Shown here piece after piece: positions 46,890 to 55,832 of a stretch of 64,000 nt of DNA (position 1 is the stretch's first letter; each line of letters begins with the position of its first letter). The stretch lies in assembly GCF_026262505.1 (NCBI RefSeq), contig NC_067207.1, forward strand, positions 28,240,082 through 28,304,081. The letters run 5' to 3'. The notes under the pieces were generated by a model. It had not been told where the DNA came from. It saw only the letters and a list, made by a program, of their open reading frames with translations, and searched no databases. The position numbers were made by a program, and so were the translations under genes. The stretch is from Trichomonas vaginalis G3 (Eukaryota > Parabasalia > Trichomonadida > Trichomonadidae).

Positions 46890-47441
46890 ATGACTGAAGA
46901 AGGAGCCGAAGAGACTGCACCAGCTGCAGCTCCAGCATTTCCAGCACAATCAGATGGTCCAAGTCCATCCTCGATTGCTGCCGGTGTTGCTGCTCTTTTA
47001 AGTGTTCCACCAGAAAAACGTTTAATTGAAACACTTCAGACAATGATTAAGACACCAGATCGTGATGTCAATTGGGATGATATTCTTACATTTTATTCTT
47101 TCTTCGGCCGTCGTTTTGAAGGTGAAGAACAAGAAAACGCATTCAAGAAGAAATTCAACCCAGAAAACAAGCAACAGATTAAATCAGACATTGCAACAGC
47201 AGCTATGGCTGATATATTTAAGCAACAAGAGTTTTTACTTACACTTCAAGTCGATGCAAAAGTTCTTGACCAGAAAACACATCAGTGGAATCATCATGCC
47301 GCGGATCTCAGATACATGTTGAACCAGATCGGTGAACCATTGCAAGATCAGGATGCTGATGATCTTATTAGAGAAGCACTTGGTAAAGGTGATGACCTCA
47401 TTGATCTCAAGGCATATTTAGAACTTATTTGTACTCATTAA
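46890..47441 (+). CDS. EF-hand-related protein with lost calcium loop
   Basis: The protein is 183 residues. Residues 1-28 are Ala/Pro/Glu-rich and disordered. The rest is helical. The C-terminal 45 residues (LRYMLNQIGEPLQDQDADDLIREALGKGDDLIDLKAYLELI) follow calmodulin's last EF-hand almost residue by residue, but the loop lacks the calcium ligands. This places it in the calmodulin/light-chain superfamily as a non-calcium-binding member, comparable with essential light chains. Trichomonads are thought to lack myosins, so a dynein or other cytoskeletal partner is more plausible. The strong initiator 22 bases upstream supports expression. No exact family is recognised. Confidence 0.75.
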   Translation: MTEEGAEETAPAAAPAFPAQSDGPSPSSIAAGVAALLSVPPEKRLIETLQTMIKTPDRDVNWDDILTFYSFFGRRFEGEEQENAFKKKFNPENKQQIKSDIATAAMADIFKQQEFLLTLQVDAKVLDQKTHQWNHHAADLRYMLNQIGEPLQDQDADDLIREALGKGDDLIDLKAYLELICTH

Positions 47442-48001
47442 TGTATTAATATTAACTAAATACTCTTTTATTAATATGATGTTTTCCAAATATCATTTTT
47501 TTCATTAGTATTGAAAATTGGTTTAAAATTGGGATGACTTATTAACATATGATTGTTTCTTGATATAACCTATTGATTAATTCATAAAATAGGAAATATT
47601 TTTTTCAAACAATTGGCTTAATTTTGTTTAAGAACTAATAGCATACTGATCTCAATGTGAAATTCACAAGTATCGATCTTTGATTTAAAAAAAAAGTACA
47701 AATTCTAATCATATGAAGAAATATTCTTAATTAAGAATCAAATATTGCATGTGTATGAAAAAAAATTCATTGAAAATATATTAAATGTACTTTTCAAACA
47801 TTTTATGAACAATAAAAAAAAAAAAAATATTCTAAAAATGTTGGCATAAATCAAAGGTACGTGAATCGTGCTTTGTGGTTAGATAAAATCTATCAGAATT
47901 TCAGAGGATAAATAATAATTATATTTGAAGATTTTGCAAGAAATCTTGGGATACATTAATAGAGAGTCAATTAAGAGATAACTGTAATTGTTTTTCTCAA
48001 G
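47442..48001. other. AT-rich spacer between convergent genes
   Basis: The EF-hand-related gene (plus) and the chromodomain gene (minus) converge on this 560-bp AT-rich stretch. It has A runs near 47815 and no gene, hairpin or repeat worth naming. Confidence 0.6.
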
Positions 48002-48466
48002 TTAATTAGCATACATTGGCCTATTTTGTATAGAATTGTAAATTTGCTTATCAGTAAAGTTTATATGTGCTTCGTAAAAGTCAAGTAATGCTTTTGCGTG
48101 TTTCCTCTTCATTTCATCAGTAGTGCAAACTTTATTTTTACCATTTTTATCTATGATGTTAAATTTGACTTTTCCATTATCCTTTGATGCGCTTAGTACC
48201 TTTTCACGTGGTTCTTCATGAAATTTTTTGAGCAATAAATTTTTTTCTTTCTTTTCAGCACGATAAGCTGCCAATATTTTAGGGCATTCCAAGTCTTTTC
48301 TTGCTACCCATTGGTTTTGTGAAACTGGATATCCAACCCACTGAATTAGATAATACATATCGTCTTCTTTTTTCTTATCTGCTAATATTTTCTTTACTTC
48401 ACAATTCGGATCTTCTTCGTTGAGTGAATCGTCCGGAATTTTCTCATTGTACCAAGTTGGTTCCAT
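48002..48466 (-). CDS. HP1-like chromodomain / chromoshadow protein
   Basis: The ATG at 48466 gives 154 residues; an upstream GTG six codons earlier is not used. A chromodomain lies at about residues 22-68 (CEVKKILADKKKEDDMYYLIQWVGY, then QNQWVARKDLECPKILAAY), with the aromatic YLIQWVGY and W residues of the methyl-lysine cage. A basic linker follows. The C-terminal part (FNIIDKNGKNKVCTTDEMKRKHAKALLDFYEAHINF) fits a chromoshadow dimerisation domain. HP1 proteins bind methylated histone H3 and build heterochromatin in the nucleus. The total size is slightly smaller than animal HP1. The chromodomain call is firm; the shadow domain is likely. Confidence 0.85.
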   Translation of the reverse strand: MEPTWYNEKIPDDSLNEEDPNCEVKKILADKKKEDDMYYLIQWVGYPVSQNQWVARKDLECPKILAAYRAEKKEKNLLLKKFHEEPREKVLSASKDNGKVKFNIIDKNGKNKVCTTDEMKRKHAKALLDFYEAHINFTDKQIYNSIQNRPMYAN

Positions 48467-48829
48467 ATGAAAAATAATTGTCACTTTTTTGCAACTTTGG
48501 AATATTAATTTAGTTCATCAAGAGCTTCCGTAATACATTTTTATATGTACACTTTCATTGTGCAAAATATTTTGTATTTTCTTATTGGATTTCAGCAATT
48601 TTCTCATTATAGTTCAATTTTGTGGCTATGAAATAACATTTCGGCATATTGTATACTATATTTTTGATAGCTGTGACTAAAGCATTTGATTTCGATCAAA
48701 TTTGTAAATATCAAATATAAGGCAACATTATTAGGGAAAATAAAATGTATTAATTTAATTAGAGTCATACATGAAAGAACGAACTAATTTTTATTTCACT
48801 TATTTTATATTTATCGTCGTGTAAATTTA
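48467..48829 (+). promoter_or_regulatory. Spacer between divergent genes with an initiator at 48796
   Basis: TCACTTATTTTAT at 48796 fits the initiator and lies 32 bases before the ATG at 48830. No gene is present in the AT-rich remainder, which also serves the minus-strand chromodomain gene. Confidence 0.6.
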
Positions 48830-49006
48830 ATGAACGTTCCTAATCAGAAAGCTCTTCAAGCAATGTTCGATCAGATGCAGCGTGATCACCCAATTGGTGG
48901 TATTGCTGCTCGTTATGTTGAACAAGCACTCAAGAAGCACCCAGTTTCACTTGATAAGAAGAGCCGTAACAGAAAGGTTGGCTCCAAGCACATCAAGAAG
49001 CCATAA
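48830..49006 (+). CDS. 58-residue basic protein, unrecognised
   Basis: This short gene encodes MNVPNQKALQAMFDQMQRDH and continues to a strongly basic end (KKSRNRKVGSKHIKKP). It has an initiator at 48796 and no upstream ATG in frame. The codon choice (CGT, AAG, GTT, ACC-type, high GC for the region) looks like that of abundant proteins and contrasts with the spacer. A small helical N-terminus and Lys/Arg tail recall ribosomal or RNA-binding proteins, but I could not match any of the small eukaryotic ribosomal proteins I know (L29, L37, L38, L39, L40, L41, S25, S28-S30). It is probably a real host gene. Confidence 0.75.
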   Translation: MNVPNQKALQAMFDQMQRDHPIGGIAARYVEQALKKHPVSLDKKSRNRKVGSKHIKKP

Positions 49007-49270
49007 AATGTGTTTGTTAATTTTATAACAATCCTGCAATTTTTTGTTGATTATTTATTTTTATTTATGACAAAGAAATCAAGTTTATCTAAAAGATTTA
49101 ATTTACATCTCACTACTTTTACCATAACAAAGTTCTATAAGCCTGATATCAAACATTGTTATGGTTTTTTTAAGATTTTTATTCAAAAAAAAAATAATAT
49201 TTTGACATTTTTTTAAAAAAATAAGAATATAATATTCAAAGAAAATAGAAAAAGAAAGATAAATTTATTC
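49007..49270. other. Spacer between convergent genes
   Basis: AT-rich with T and A runs that would suit 3' ends of both converging genes. An open frame at 49010-49216 overlaps the stop region of the basic protein and is not supported. Confidence 0.5.
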
Positions 49271-50521
49271 TTAAATCAAACCGAGAAGGTTGAAGTTAAA
49301 TGAAACATATGGATGGTATTCGCTATCGACATCAGCACCATCGTCATCATCTCCACCCATGTCATCACCGAATACCTGCTCGAGGTTCTTGTGGATACGC
49401 TGCATACCCTTTGTGTTCGATTTGATAAGATAAGCCTTGAAATTCGGTGGAATACCGTAAAGAAGTGTAGATTCAACGAAAACGCGGAGGGCACGGATAT
49501 GCATCCAAACGACGGAAAGGTGTGAGAATGTATTCTCGAGGATTTCCTTGTATTTCTTGCATTCATTGAGGTAATGATCGACAGCATCCTTTGCTTCCTT
49601 GATCATATCTTCACGCATTGTAGCGCTGTACTTGAAATCACGGACGTGCCAACCTTTCTCCTTAGCAGCTGTCTTATAATCGTCGACATTAGCGCGAAGG
49701 AGTGTAACAGCGTAGCAGATGAAATCGCCATCCTGTTCGAGCTTCTGGCAGCTGTTTGGAACGATGTAGCTCTCTGCGAGTTCGTAACCTTTTTCGAATT
49801 GTTGGCCATTGGCTGAGCGAACGACAACGAGAACTGTTGTCAAGTTGGCTGTATCAACGTAGATTGGGGATTTGACAGCCTTGGAAGCCTTGTAATCTTC
49901 AAGGGACTGAACGAGCTGCATCTTGGACCCAATTGGGTCAAGAGAGCGAACAAGAAGGCTGCCTTCATTACGACGACGAAGGTTGTTAAGGCGTGTTTGG
50001 GCTTCTGTGAAAGCTGTGCCTGATGTACGTAAATCTTCTTCCATTCTGCTGACTTCGGATTGAAGATTTTTATGCATTTCATCGATAAGTCTGTTTGATG
50101 AGAAGATGGTTTCGTTCCACTTCCATTTTTCGAGAGCTTCATCGAATTTGAGTTGCTCTTCGTCATTTTCGTCATCAACTTCAACATGAAGCTGTGGTAT
50201 ATCGACCTGTCCGAATGTTTCTTGTGGGCAGACATCAGCGAAGCCGTCATTGTGATCAGAAGTGATCTTCTTTGCAAGATCTTGAATTGAACGTGCTGCA
50301 CGTGTAACAAGACCAAATGCGATTGTATCGATCTTGGTCAATTCATCAGCAACAGACATAAGCTGATCAGTTGATGTGAACTTAGCAAGTTCATTTGATA
50401 CTTTAAATTCCTTAACTGTCCCAAAACCTTGTGAGGCATTTTGGACAATTGTTTCCAAAGAACGTCCATTTGCAGTTGCGGGGACTTTTTGGTTGAAAGA
50501 TAGGAGAAGGTATTGAGCCAT
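49271..50521 (-). CDS. V-type proton ATPase subunit C
   Basis: The 416-residue length and sequence fit subunit C of the V1 sector (Vma5/ATP6V1C; about 380-390 residues in yeast and human). Recognisable blocks are YLLLSFNQK at the start, LDPIGSKMQLVQSLEDYKASKAVKSPIYVDTANLTTVLVVV in the middle, KGWHVRDFKYS, and a conserved C-terminus: RALRVFVESTLLYGIPPNFKAYLI, and YHPYVSFNFNLLGLI. An acidic insert (DDMGGDDDDGAD) precedes the end. Subunit C joins the peripheral stalks of the cytosolic V1 to the membrane V0 and is released when the pump is switched off. It acts on acidic vacuoles and vesicles. The GC-richer codon use suggests strong expression. Confidence 0.93.
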   Translation of the reverse strand: MAQYLLLSFNQKVPATANGRSLETIVQNASQGFGTVKEFKVSNELAKFTSTDQLMSVADELTKIDTIAFGLVTRAARSIQDLAKKITSDHNDGFADVCPQETFGQVDIPQLHVEVDDENDEEQLKFDEALEKWKWNETIFSSNRLIDEMHKNLQSEVSRMEEDLRTSGTAFTEAQTRLNNLRRRNEGSLLVRSLDPIGSKMQLVQSLEDYKASKAVKSPIYVDTANLTTVLVVVRSANGQQFEKGYELAESYIVPNSCQKLEQDGDFICYAVTLLRANVDDYKTAAKEKGWHVRDFKYSATMREDMIKEAKDAVDHYLNECKKYKEILENTFSHLSVVWMHIRALRVFVESTLLYGIPPNFKAYLIKSNTKGMQRIHKNLEQVFGDDMGGDDDDGADVDSEYHPYVSFNFNLLGLI

Positions 50522-51538
50522 ATCCCAATTTGGCGATTCTAACAGAGTAATTCAATATTACTAAGACGATCAAGGCATGTAAATATTTGAATTTCCAAAA
50601 TTTATTGCGCAAAAGCATAATGATGGAATACGGAAAAATATTCACTATTGCAGAACAAACCAATTCATCGTTCAAATCTCAAATTGCAAAAATCAAGACG
50701 AGCAAACTTCAAAATTCAATATCTATTTCTATAAAATGAAATAGCACTAAGAGAAGAATAATTTATTAAATGATAAATGTTATCAATCAATCATTTTTTG
50801 AAAAATTTATCTCAGAAATACACTCATAATAAAGATAGTATATTCCATCACAACAAACAGAAAAATATATGAGTTTTTGTCTAGTAAATTTTTTATTTTT
50901 CCTAATATATCTCCATGATTTTGAACAATTTTGTGATCTAACTTTTATTTGATGTGCAAATATGTTGAATATAATAATATATTCATAGTGTTAATGCAAA
51001 TATTATCGATATGTTACATCTTAACTTGATATTATATGAATAATAAAATAGTAAAAAAAATTCAAGGATTCATGTGTGATACATGCTATTAAACATGAAA
51101 TTTTAGTGATAATTTCTTTCTAACATCTTAATAACTTTTAATTTAGATATGAAAAAACTTCAATTCTCCTAATTGATTCATTTTTCCTAGTGAATTATCC
51201 ATTGTAGAACCTTTTATACTCTAATATCCTATTGTAATCCATAGATTATAAGAAATTAATGTCCAAAAATTCCAAAAAAAAATCGAAAATTATTTTTCAA
51301 AGTGAAATATCTCTATTTTTCTCATCATTTTTTGCAAAACAAAAATTAAACCGAAATTTAATTATATCTAATTATATATTTTAGAAGGATATTCACATAA
51401 AAAACATTAATTTTTCAATTTAATATCGAATTACTATATTTTATTCAGAAATTAAATGAATTTCCTTCTTTTTTGGTTACATTACATGCAATTTCACAGT
51501 TCAATAAGTTCAATTGTTTCAAACTGTATTACTTGTTG
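50522..51538. other. 1-kb AT-rich spacer between divergent genes
   Basis: Very AT-rich with many A and T runs. A minus-strand open frame that overlaps the V-ATPase start (50412-50675) is a shadow. No gene, repeat or structured element is recognised. Confidence 0.6.
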
Positions 51539-51551
51539 ACACTTTTCATTG
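51539..51551 (+). promoter_or_regulatory. Initiator of the Gln/Met-rich gene
   Basis: ACACTTTTCATTG matches the long trichomonad initiator consensus at all but the first and last positions. Its presumed start A is 32 bases before ATG 51573, so the ATG was preferred over an in-frame TTG at 51549. Confidence 0.65.
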
Positions 51552-51572
51552 AAAAAAAAATTATTGGCGCCA

Positions 51573-53912
51573 ATGAATGACGGATTTATGGGTGGATACA
51601 CTCCACCTCAAACTCCTCAACCATCTCCGGGCCAAAAATCACAGAAGCAAATGTCAAATCAAGGGCAACAGCCTAATCAAATGCAAAATCCAATGCAACA
51701 AATGCAAAATCAAATAAACGGCATGCAAAATCCTATGCAGAATCCGATGCAACAGATGCAGAATCAACAATTCCAACAATTCATGAATATGGCACCTGGA
51801 ATGCAGAATCAATTTTTGCAACGTCAGATGTCCGGATACCAATATCCATTTAACCCGCAAATGCAAATGATGAATCCAAATCAAATGAAAGGTAACGCAA
51901 TGCAGATGCAAAACTTTCAAAATATGATGCAATATCCAAATCAACAAATGCCTCGAAATAAACAGCGATCTAACCGACAAAACCAAAAGCATATGGCGCC
52001 TCGGCAGTCAAAATCGAGTAAACCTTCTACACCGTATTCTCCGATGTCTCCATCAAACGCAAACCAGCCACCACCCCAACAAATGCCTATGCAGCAACAA
52101 ATGCAATCAGTACAACAGTTGAATCAAATGAACCAAATGCAGCAAATGCAAAATATGCAACAAGCTCCAACCCCTCAACAGATGCAAATGGCCTCTAACC
52201 AGAAAATGGCTCAGCACCAATACCAAATGCAAATGCCAAACCAAATGAATCAAATGGGAAACCAGATGAACCAACAATTATCTACAATCTCTTCACAGAT
52301 GCAAGTACAGCACCCCGGGCATGTAGGCCAAGTCAAACAACAACATTCATCACGACAATCCATACAACTCTCTAATCCGCCCCAAATTACCCCTAATCCG
52401 ATGCAAATGGCCCAAAATATGTCCCAGCAACAGCAGATGCCGCAGCAAATGACCCAGCAAATGCCTAATCCAATGCAGCAGCCCATGATGCAGACCCTTC
52501 AACCCCAGCAAAACGATCAACTTCAAATGTTCAGAGTTTATCTCCAAGATATGTATAAATCGATGCCAGATCGTTTCGAAATGCTCACGAGGCTCTTTAA
52601 TCTACCCGGTAGGAAGAAGGAAGATCCAGTCAGCACTTTATTCGACCATTTAAGTGCATCAGTAAATCTCTATTCATCGAACATTCTTCAACAAATCAAA
52701 ACTTTTGCGGAATGGCTGAAAATCGATGGAAATTACAAGAGGTTTACTGATCCATCGTTTCCTCCCGGGTATTCTCGTATCGAGAAACGAAAACCATTCT
52801 ACAGGAATGTTTCGATTCCACCACAAACATTTGATTTGCGCGCAAAAGATGTTCCAAAAGACAAAGGAAATGTATGCATCATTGGTAATTTCTTCTGTTT
52901 GGATGGAAATTATTCATGTAACATGATAAAAGTAGATGAACAAGAGATCCTTGCTACCAATGAACAAGAGATGAGTTACTTCGTGATTAGAAAGAATGTT
53001 CAATCACAAGTTAACATCAAAATCGAATTTCCTCAACCAACAAAAAATTTATTTACTTGGTTTGTTGTTCAATTTGCCGAAAGTAATAAACCAGAAGACC
53101 AATTACCACCACCACAGTTGCAACAGATGCATCAGCAATTGCAGCAAAATCAGCAACAACAAATGATGCAATCAATGGCAACACAACAATATCAACAACA
53201 AATGCCCAAACAGCAGCAACAACAACAATTCCAAATGCAACAGTATATGCAACAAATGCCACAACAATATCCGCAGATGCAGCAATACATTCAACAACAA
53301 ATGCCTCAACAACAGATACAACAACAAATGCAGGCACAATTACAACCACAAATTCAACAACAAATTCAACAACAAATTGTACAACAACAACAGCAACAAA
53401 TGCAACAAAATAAGGCACAACAAATTCCTCCACAGATACAACAACAATTACAGAAACAAGTTCAACAACAAATGCAACCACAAATGCCACAAATTCCTCC
53501 CCAAATGGCACCTCAAATGCAACAAATTGCTCCAAATTACCCTCAAATGGCAACTCAAATGCAACAAATCGCTCAAACAATGACACAAATGCAACAACAA
53601 CAGATTCCTCCTCAAATGCAACAACCTGTACAACCACAACCCCCGCAACCACCTGTACAACAACAGATCCAGCCCCAACCAACAATGCCAGTGATCCAGC
53701 AAATTCCTGACGAGTCAAAGGAAATGAGAGCATACAGAATGATAGCGGCTGAACAGTTGTGGTCAATGATTCAGTTGAATACAGTTGATTACACGTGGGT
53801 GGACCATATCTTCGACCCGCCGGAGATACCGTTTAAGCCACCGGAAGAAATGAATGTACCAGAAACAAGTGAAGACTATGCCAAGATGTTATGTGAGAGT
53901 TGGATGAAATAA
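51573..53912 (+). CDS. Large Gln/Met-rich protein with a folded core
   Basis: The 779-residue protein has a Gln/Met/Asn/Pro-rich N-terminal third (about 1-310). A folded, ordinary-composition core follows (about 315-525: LQMFRVYLQDMYKSMPDRFEML, then FYRNVSIPPQTFDLRAKDV, VCIIGNFFCLDGNYSCNMIKV and FTWFVVQFAES). A second Gln-rich tract spans about 530-700, and a Trp/Pro-containing C-terminus (about 705-779) ends in EDYAKMLCESWMK. Such Gln-rich arms are typical of transcription co-regulators and condensate-forming proteins. The core is not a family I recognise. The coding triplets CAA/ATG are mixed, so this is protein-level low complexity and not a simple DNA microsatellite. The initiator supports expression. 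Confidence 0.85.
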   Translation: MNDGFMGGYTPPQTPQPSPGQKSQKQMSNQGQQPNQMQNPMQQMQNQINGMQNPMQNPMQQMQNQQFQQFMNMAPGMQNQFLQRQMSGYQYPFNPQMQMMNPNQMKGNAMQMQNFQNMMQYPNQQMPRNKQRSNRQNQKHMAPRQSKSSKPSTPYSPMSPSNANQPPPQQMPMQQQMQSVQQLNQMNQMQQMQNMQQAPTPQQMQMASNQKMAQHQYQMQMPNQMNQMGNQMNQQLSTISSQMQVQHPGHVGQVKQQHSSRQSIQLSNPPQITPNPMQMAQNMSQQQQMPQQMTQQMPNPMQQPMMQTLQPQQNDQLQMFRVYLQDMYKSMPDRFEMLTRLFNLPGRKKEDPVSTLFDHLSASVNLYSSNILQQIKTFAEWLKIDGNYKRFTDPSFPPGYSRIEKRKPFYRNVSIPPQTFDLRAKDVPKDKGNVCIIGNFFCLDGNYSCNMIKVDEQEILATNEQEMSYFVIRKNVQSQVNIKIEFPQPTKNLFTWFVVQFAESNKPEDQLPPPQLQQMHQQLQQNQQQQMMQSMATQQYQQQMPKQQQQQQFQMQQYMQQMPQQYPQMQQYIQQQMPQQQIQQQMQAQLQPQIQQQIQQQIVQQQQQQMQQNKAQQIPPQIQQQLQKQVQQQMQPQMPQIPPQMAPQMQQIAPNYPQMATQMQQIAQTMTQMQQQQIPPQMQQPVQPQPPQPPVQQQIQPQPTMPVIQQIPDESKEMRAYRMIAAEQLWSMIQLNTVDYTWVDHIFDPPEIPFKPPEEMNVPETSEDYAKMLCESWMK

Positions 53913-53981
53913 TATTATTGTATTAAAATTTTTTTTCTTGTTTAGTTTAGATAATTCATACATATTTTTTTCCTAATATAC

Positions 53982-54012
<31 letters not shown>
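53913..54012. other. 3' flank ending in a genomic A28 tract
   Basis: A 72-bp AT-rich 3' flank is followed by 28 uninterrupted A residues (53985-54012), which abut GGTAGTGGGG, the first bases of the virus-like element. The tract marks the left element boundary as far as the sequence shows. Confidence 0.7.
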
Positions 54013-54014
<2 letters not shown>

Positions 54015-54195
54015 TAGTGGGGCTTCCAGGCACTTCGTGCCTTCTAGCCCTGATGTTGATGTTTAGTATAAATGAAGTTTTTATTCGGAGGACTCTTCTT
54101 CTTCCTCCATTGCTTCTGGGAAGAAGCCTTCTTCTGGGTCGAAAACATTATATAATGTGTCGCTTTTCACAAATTATATATGTTTTCATGTTTTG

Positions 54196-54217
54196 TCACT
54201 TTTCTGTCACTTTTCAG
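54196..54217 (+). promoter_or_regulatory. Tandem host-type initiators near the element's left end
   Basis: TCACTTTTCTG and TCACTTTTCAG follow each other directly, 30-50 bases before the methyltransferase ATG. They match the host initiator core, unlike the other element genes, which show only T-rich leaders. Confidence 0.6.
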
Positions 54218-54245
54218 GGAAAAACATTTTTATTATTATATATAA

Positions 54246-55064
54246 ATGAATTTTACAAAACCTCCGTTACCGTTCTTTGGAAATAAGAGTAGATGTAAAG
54301 ATATTATATTGAGAGAACTTAAGAAACTACCGAATGGTCTAACATTTGTAGATTTGTTCGGTGGAAGTTTCTATATATCCCATTTGTGCCATACTGTATT
54401 TCCTGACTCAAAGATTATATGCAATGACTTCGACAACTATATGGACCGTCTCAAACATATACCAGACACAAACAATATATTGAAAGAGTTAAAAGAAAAG
54501 ATACCTATAGGTAAGATGGAACGTATACCATTAGATAAGAAAAATATTGTGAGAGAGGTTTTGAAAAAAGCAGAATATATAGACTGGGATAGTATATCTG
54601 CTAGACTATTATATAGTGGTGCTATAAGAGTTCATGACATTGAAACACTTATGTCAAAAGTTTTATATCTTAACTATACAAATGTTTTCAAAGAGGACAT
54701 AGAAAAATATATTGAGGGTATAGAGTTTGTGAGATGTCATTGGACAGAGTTGTATGAAAAATATAAAGACAAGGAAAATGTTTTCTTTATAGTGGACCCG
54801 CCGTTCTATAACACATGGGATTTTCAATACCAAGTAGACTGGACTTTGAGAGACTCTTTAGAAACTTTAGACGTTTTACATAACCATCCATGCTTTTACT
54901 TTACATCCGATAAAAGTGGTTTGGAAAGTGTCATGAGATGGTTAGAGGACATACATGACTATGAGTTTAGATACGATAAGATAGAATATGAGAGAGGTCC
55001 TATAAACTGGAGAAAGTGTCATAACAAAGAAATTTTATTGGTAAGTAAATGTGGTTTGAAATAG
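54246..55064 (+). CDS. DNA adenine-N6 methyltransferase, Dam/D12 class (element gene)
   Basis: The 272-residue protein has the D12-class order. PFFGNKSR is the AdoMet-binding F-G-K motif near residue 10, and FVDLFGGSFYIS is the second AdoMet motif near residue 36. A helical target-recognition middle follows. The catalytic DPPFY motif lies near residue 182 (FFIVDPPFYNT), followed by FYFTSDKSG. It would transfer a methyl group to adenine N6 in DNA. Similar genes are carried by large DNA viruses and phages, as self-modification against host or rival nucleases. N6-methyladenine is reported to be plentiful in Trichomonas DNA. The frame looks whole. It follows two initiator-like motifs and a T/A-rich leader and is the first gene of the element. 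Confidence 0.88.
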   Translation: MNFTKPPLPFFGNKSRCKDIILRELKKLPNGLTFVDLFGGSFYISHLCHTVFPDSKIICNDFDNYMDRLKHIPDTNNILKELKEKIPIGKMERIPLDKKNIVREVLKKAEYIDWDSISARLLYSGAIRVHDIETLMSKVLYLNYTNVFKEDIEKYIEGIEFVRCHWTELYEKYKDKENVFFIVDPPFYNTWDFQYQVDWTLRDSLETLDVLHNHPCFYFTSDKSGLESVMRWLEDIHDYEFRYDKIEYERGPINWRKCHNKEILLVSKCGLK

Positions 55065-55180
55065 GACTACTTGTTTTAGGTTTTTTCCATTGTGTCATTT
55101 ACTTATTTGACGTGGCAGAAAAGTACAGAGAATATGAAGATGAACCAATGCCTGCAAATGTCCAGTATATGTACTCGTAA
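55049..55180 (+). CDS. 43-residue single-span membrane protein (element gene)
   Basis: A short open frame, overlapping the end of the methyltransferase by 16 bases, reads MWFEIGLLVLGFFHCVIYLF followed by DVAEKYREYEDEPMPANVQY. One hydrophobic span of about 17 residues and a charged tail suggest a small type II or III membrane protein. Its gene-end overlap and the following 23-bp spacer to the next gene fit the dense packing of the element. Too short for a family call. Confidence 0.55.
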   Translation: MWFEIGLLVLGFFHCVIYLFDVAEKYREYEDEPMPANVQYMYS

Positions 55181-55203
55181 GAGATATTTTTATCTAATAT
55201 TAA

Positions 55204-55566
55204 ATGGACGCACAGAACTTAGCGAATGCACAGCAACCTGGACAACCAAACCCAGAGAATATTCCAAATGAAGTTAGAATACAAACTGCAATGGCAAACT
55301 ATGGTCAAGTGCCAACAGATGTACAAATGCAAACTGCCATGTCAAATGACGCTGCGTTAGGTTTGCCACCATGGTATGCAAATATGAGATGGAAAGAGTT
55401 TTATACAAACCCTGAAGTGGGATATAAACAACTTTATGCAGATGACGCGAACACAGGAGTTGACCCAGAATATGTTTTCTACCAGAGGAGAAACAGAATG
55501 TATGAGCTCCAGTTAAAGAATGCTATGGAACTCAACAGGAAACGTAAGAGACTAGGCGGACATTAG
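55204..55566 (+). CDS. 120-residue Gln/Asn/Pro-rich protein of unknown role (element gene)
   Basis: The ATG follows ATTTTTATCTAATATTAA. The N-terminal half is Gln/Asn/Ala-rich with an internal near-repeat (VRIQTAMANYGQVPT / VQMQTAMSNDAAL). The C-terminal half has aromatic residues (PPWYANMRWKEFY) and a basic helical tail (YQRRNRMYELQLKNAMELNRKRKRL). The position between the methyltransferase and virion-type genes suggests a small structural or DNA-binding role. Not recognised. Confidence 0.65.
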   Translation: MDAQNLANAQQPGQPNPENIPNEVRIQTAMANYGQVPTDVQMQTAMSNDAALGLPPWYANMRWKEFYTNPEVGYKQLYADDANTGVDPEYVFYQRRNRMYELQLKNAMELNRKRKRLGGH

Positions 55567-55583
55567 ATTTTTACATATAGTAA

Positions 55584-55828
55584 AATGGGTTTCTTCAGTA
55601 AGATAGGAAACTTCTTTCGAAATGTTGGAAGAGGTATATGGAATGGAATAAAAATCTGTCGGAAGAGGAATTTGGAACGGAGTCAAAAATATTGGTAAAA
55701 GAGTAGGTCAGTTCGTTGGTATTATACCTAAAGACCCTGAACCAGAAGAACAAGCTCCTGTTATACAACAGCCTGAACCTGCACCACAGTCTAGTTGGCA
55801 ACCAAATCCAACACCTCAACCGTATTAA
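55584..55828 (+). other. Small amphipathic virion-type protein region (element part)
   Basis: An ATG after ATTTTTACATATAGTAAA opens MGFFSKIGNFFRNVGRGIWN, a membrane-active amphipathic start like adenovirus pVI and Polinton minor virion proteins. The stretch ends with a Pro/Gln-rich tail coding potential. It resembles the protein at 58956 in style (MGLFGALAGV). It is annotated as a region only. Confidence 0.5.
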
Positions 55829-55832
55829 AAAA

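Noticed and set aside
53053-53766. 237-residue minus-strand frame rich in Val/Phe
   Set aside because: It is the antisense shadow of the Gln-rich coding sequence.
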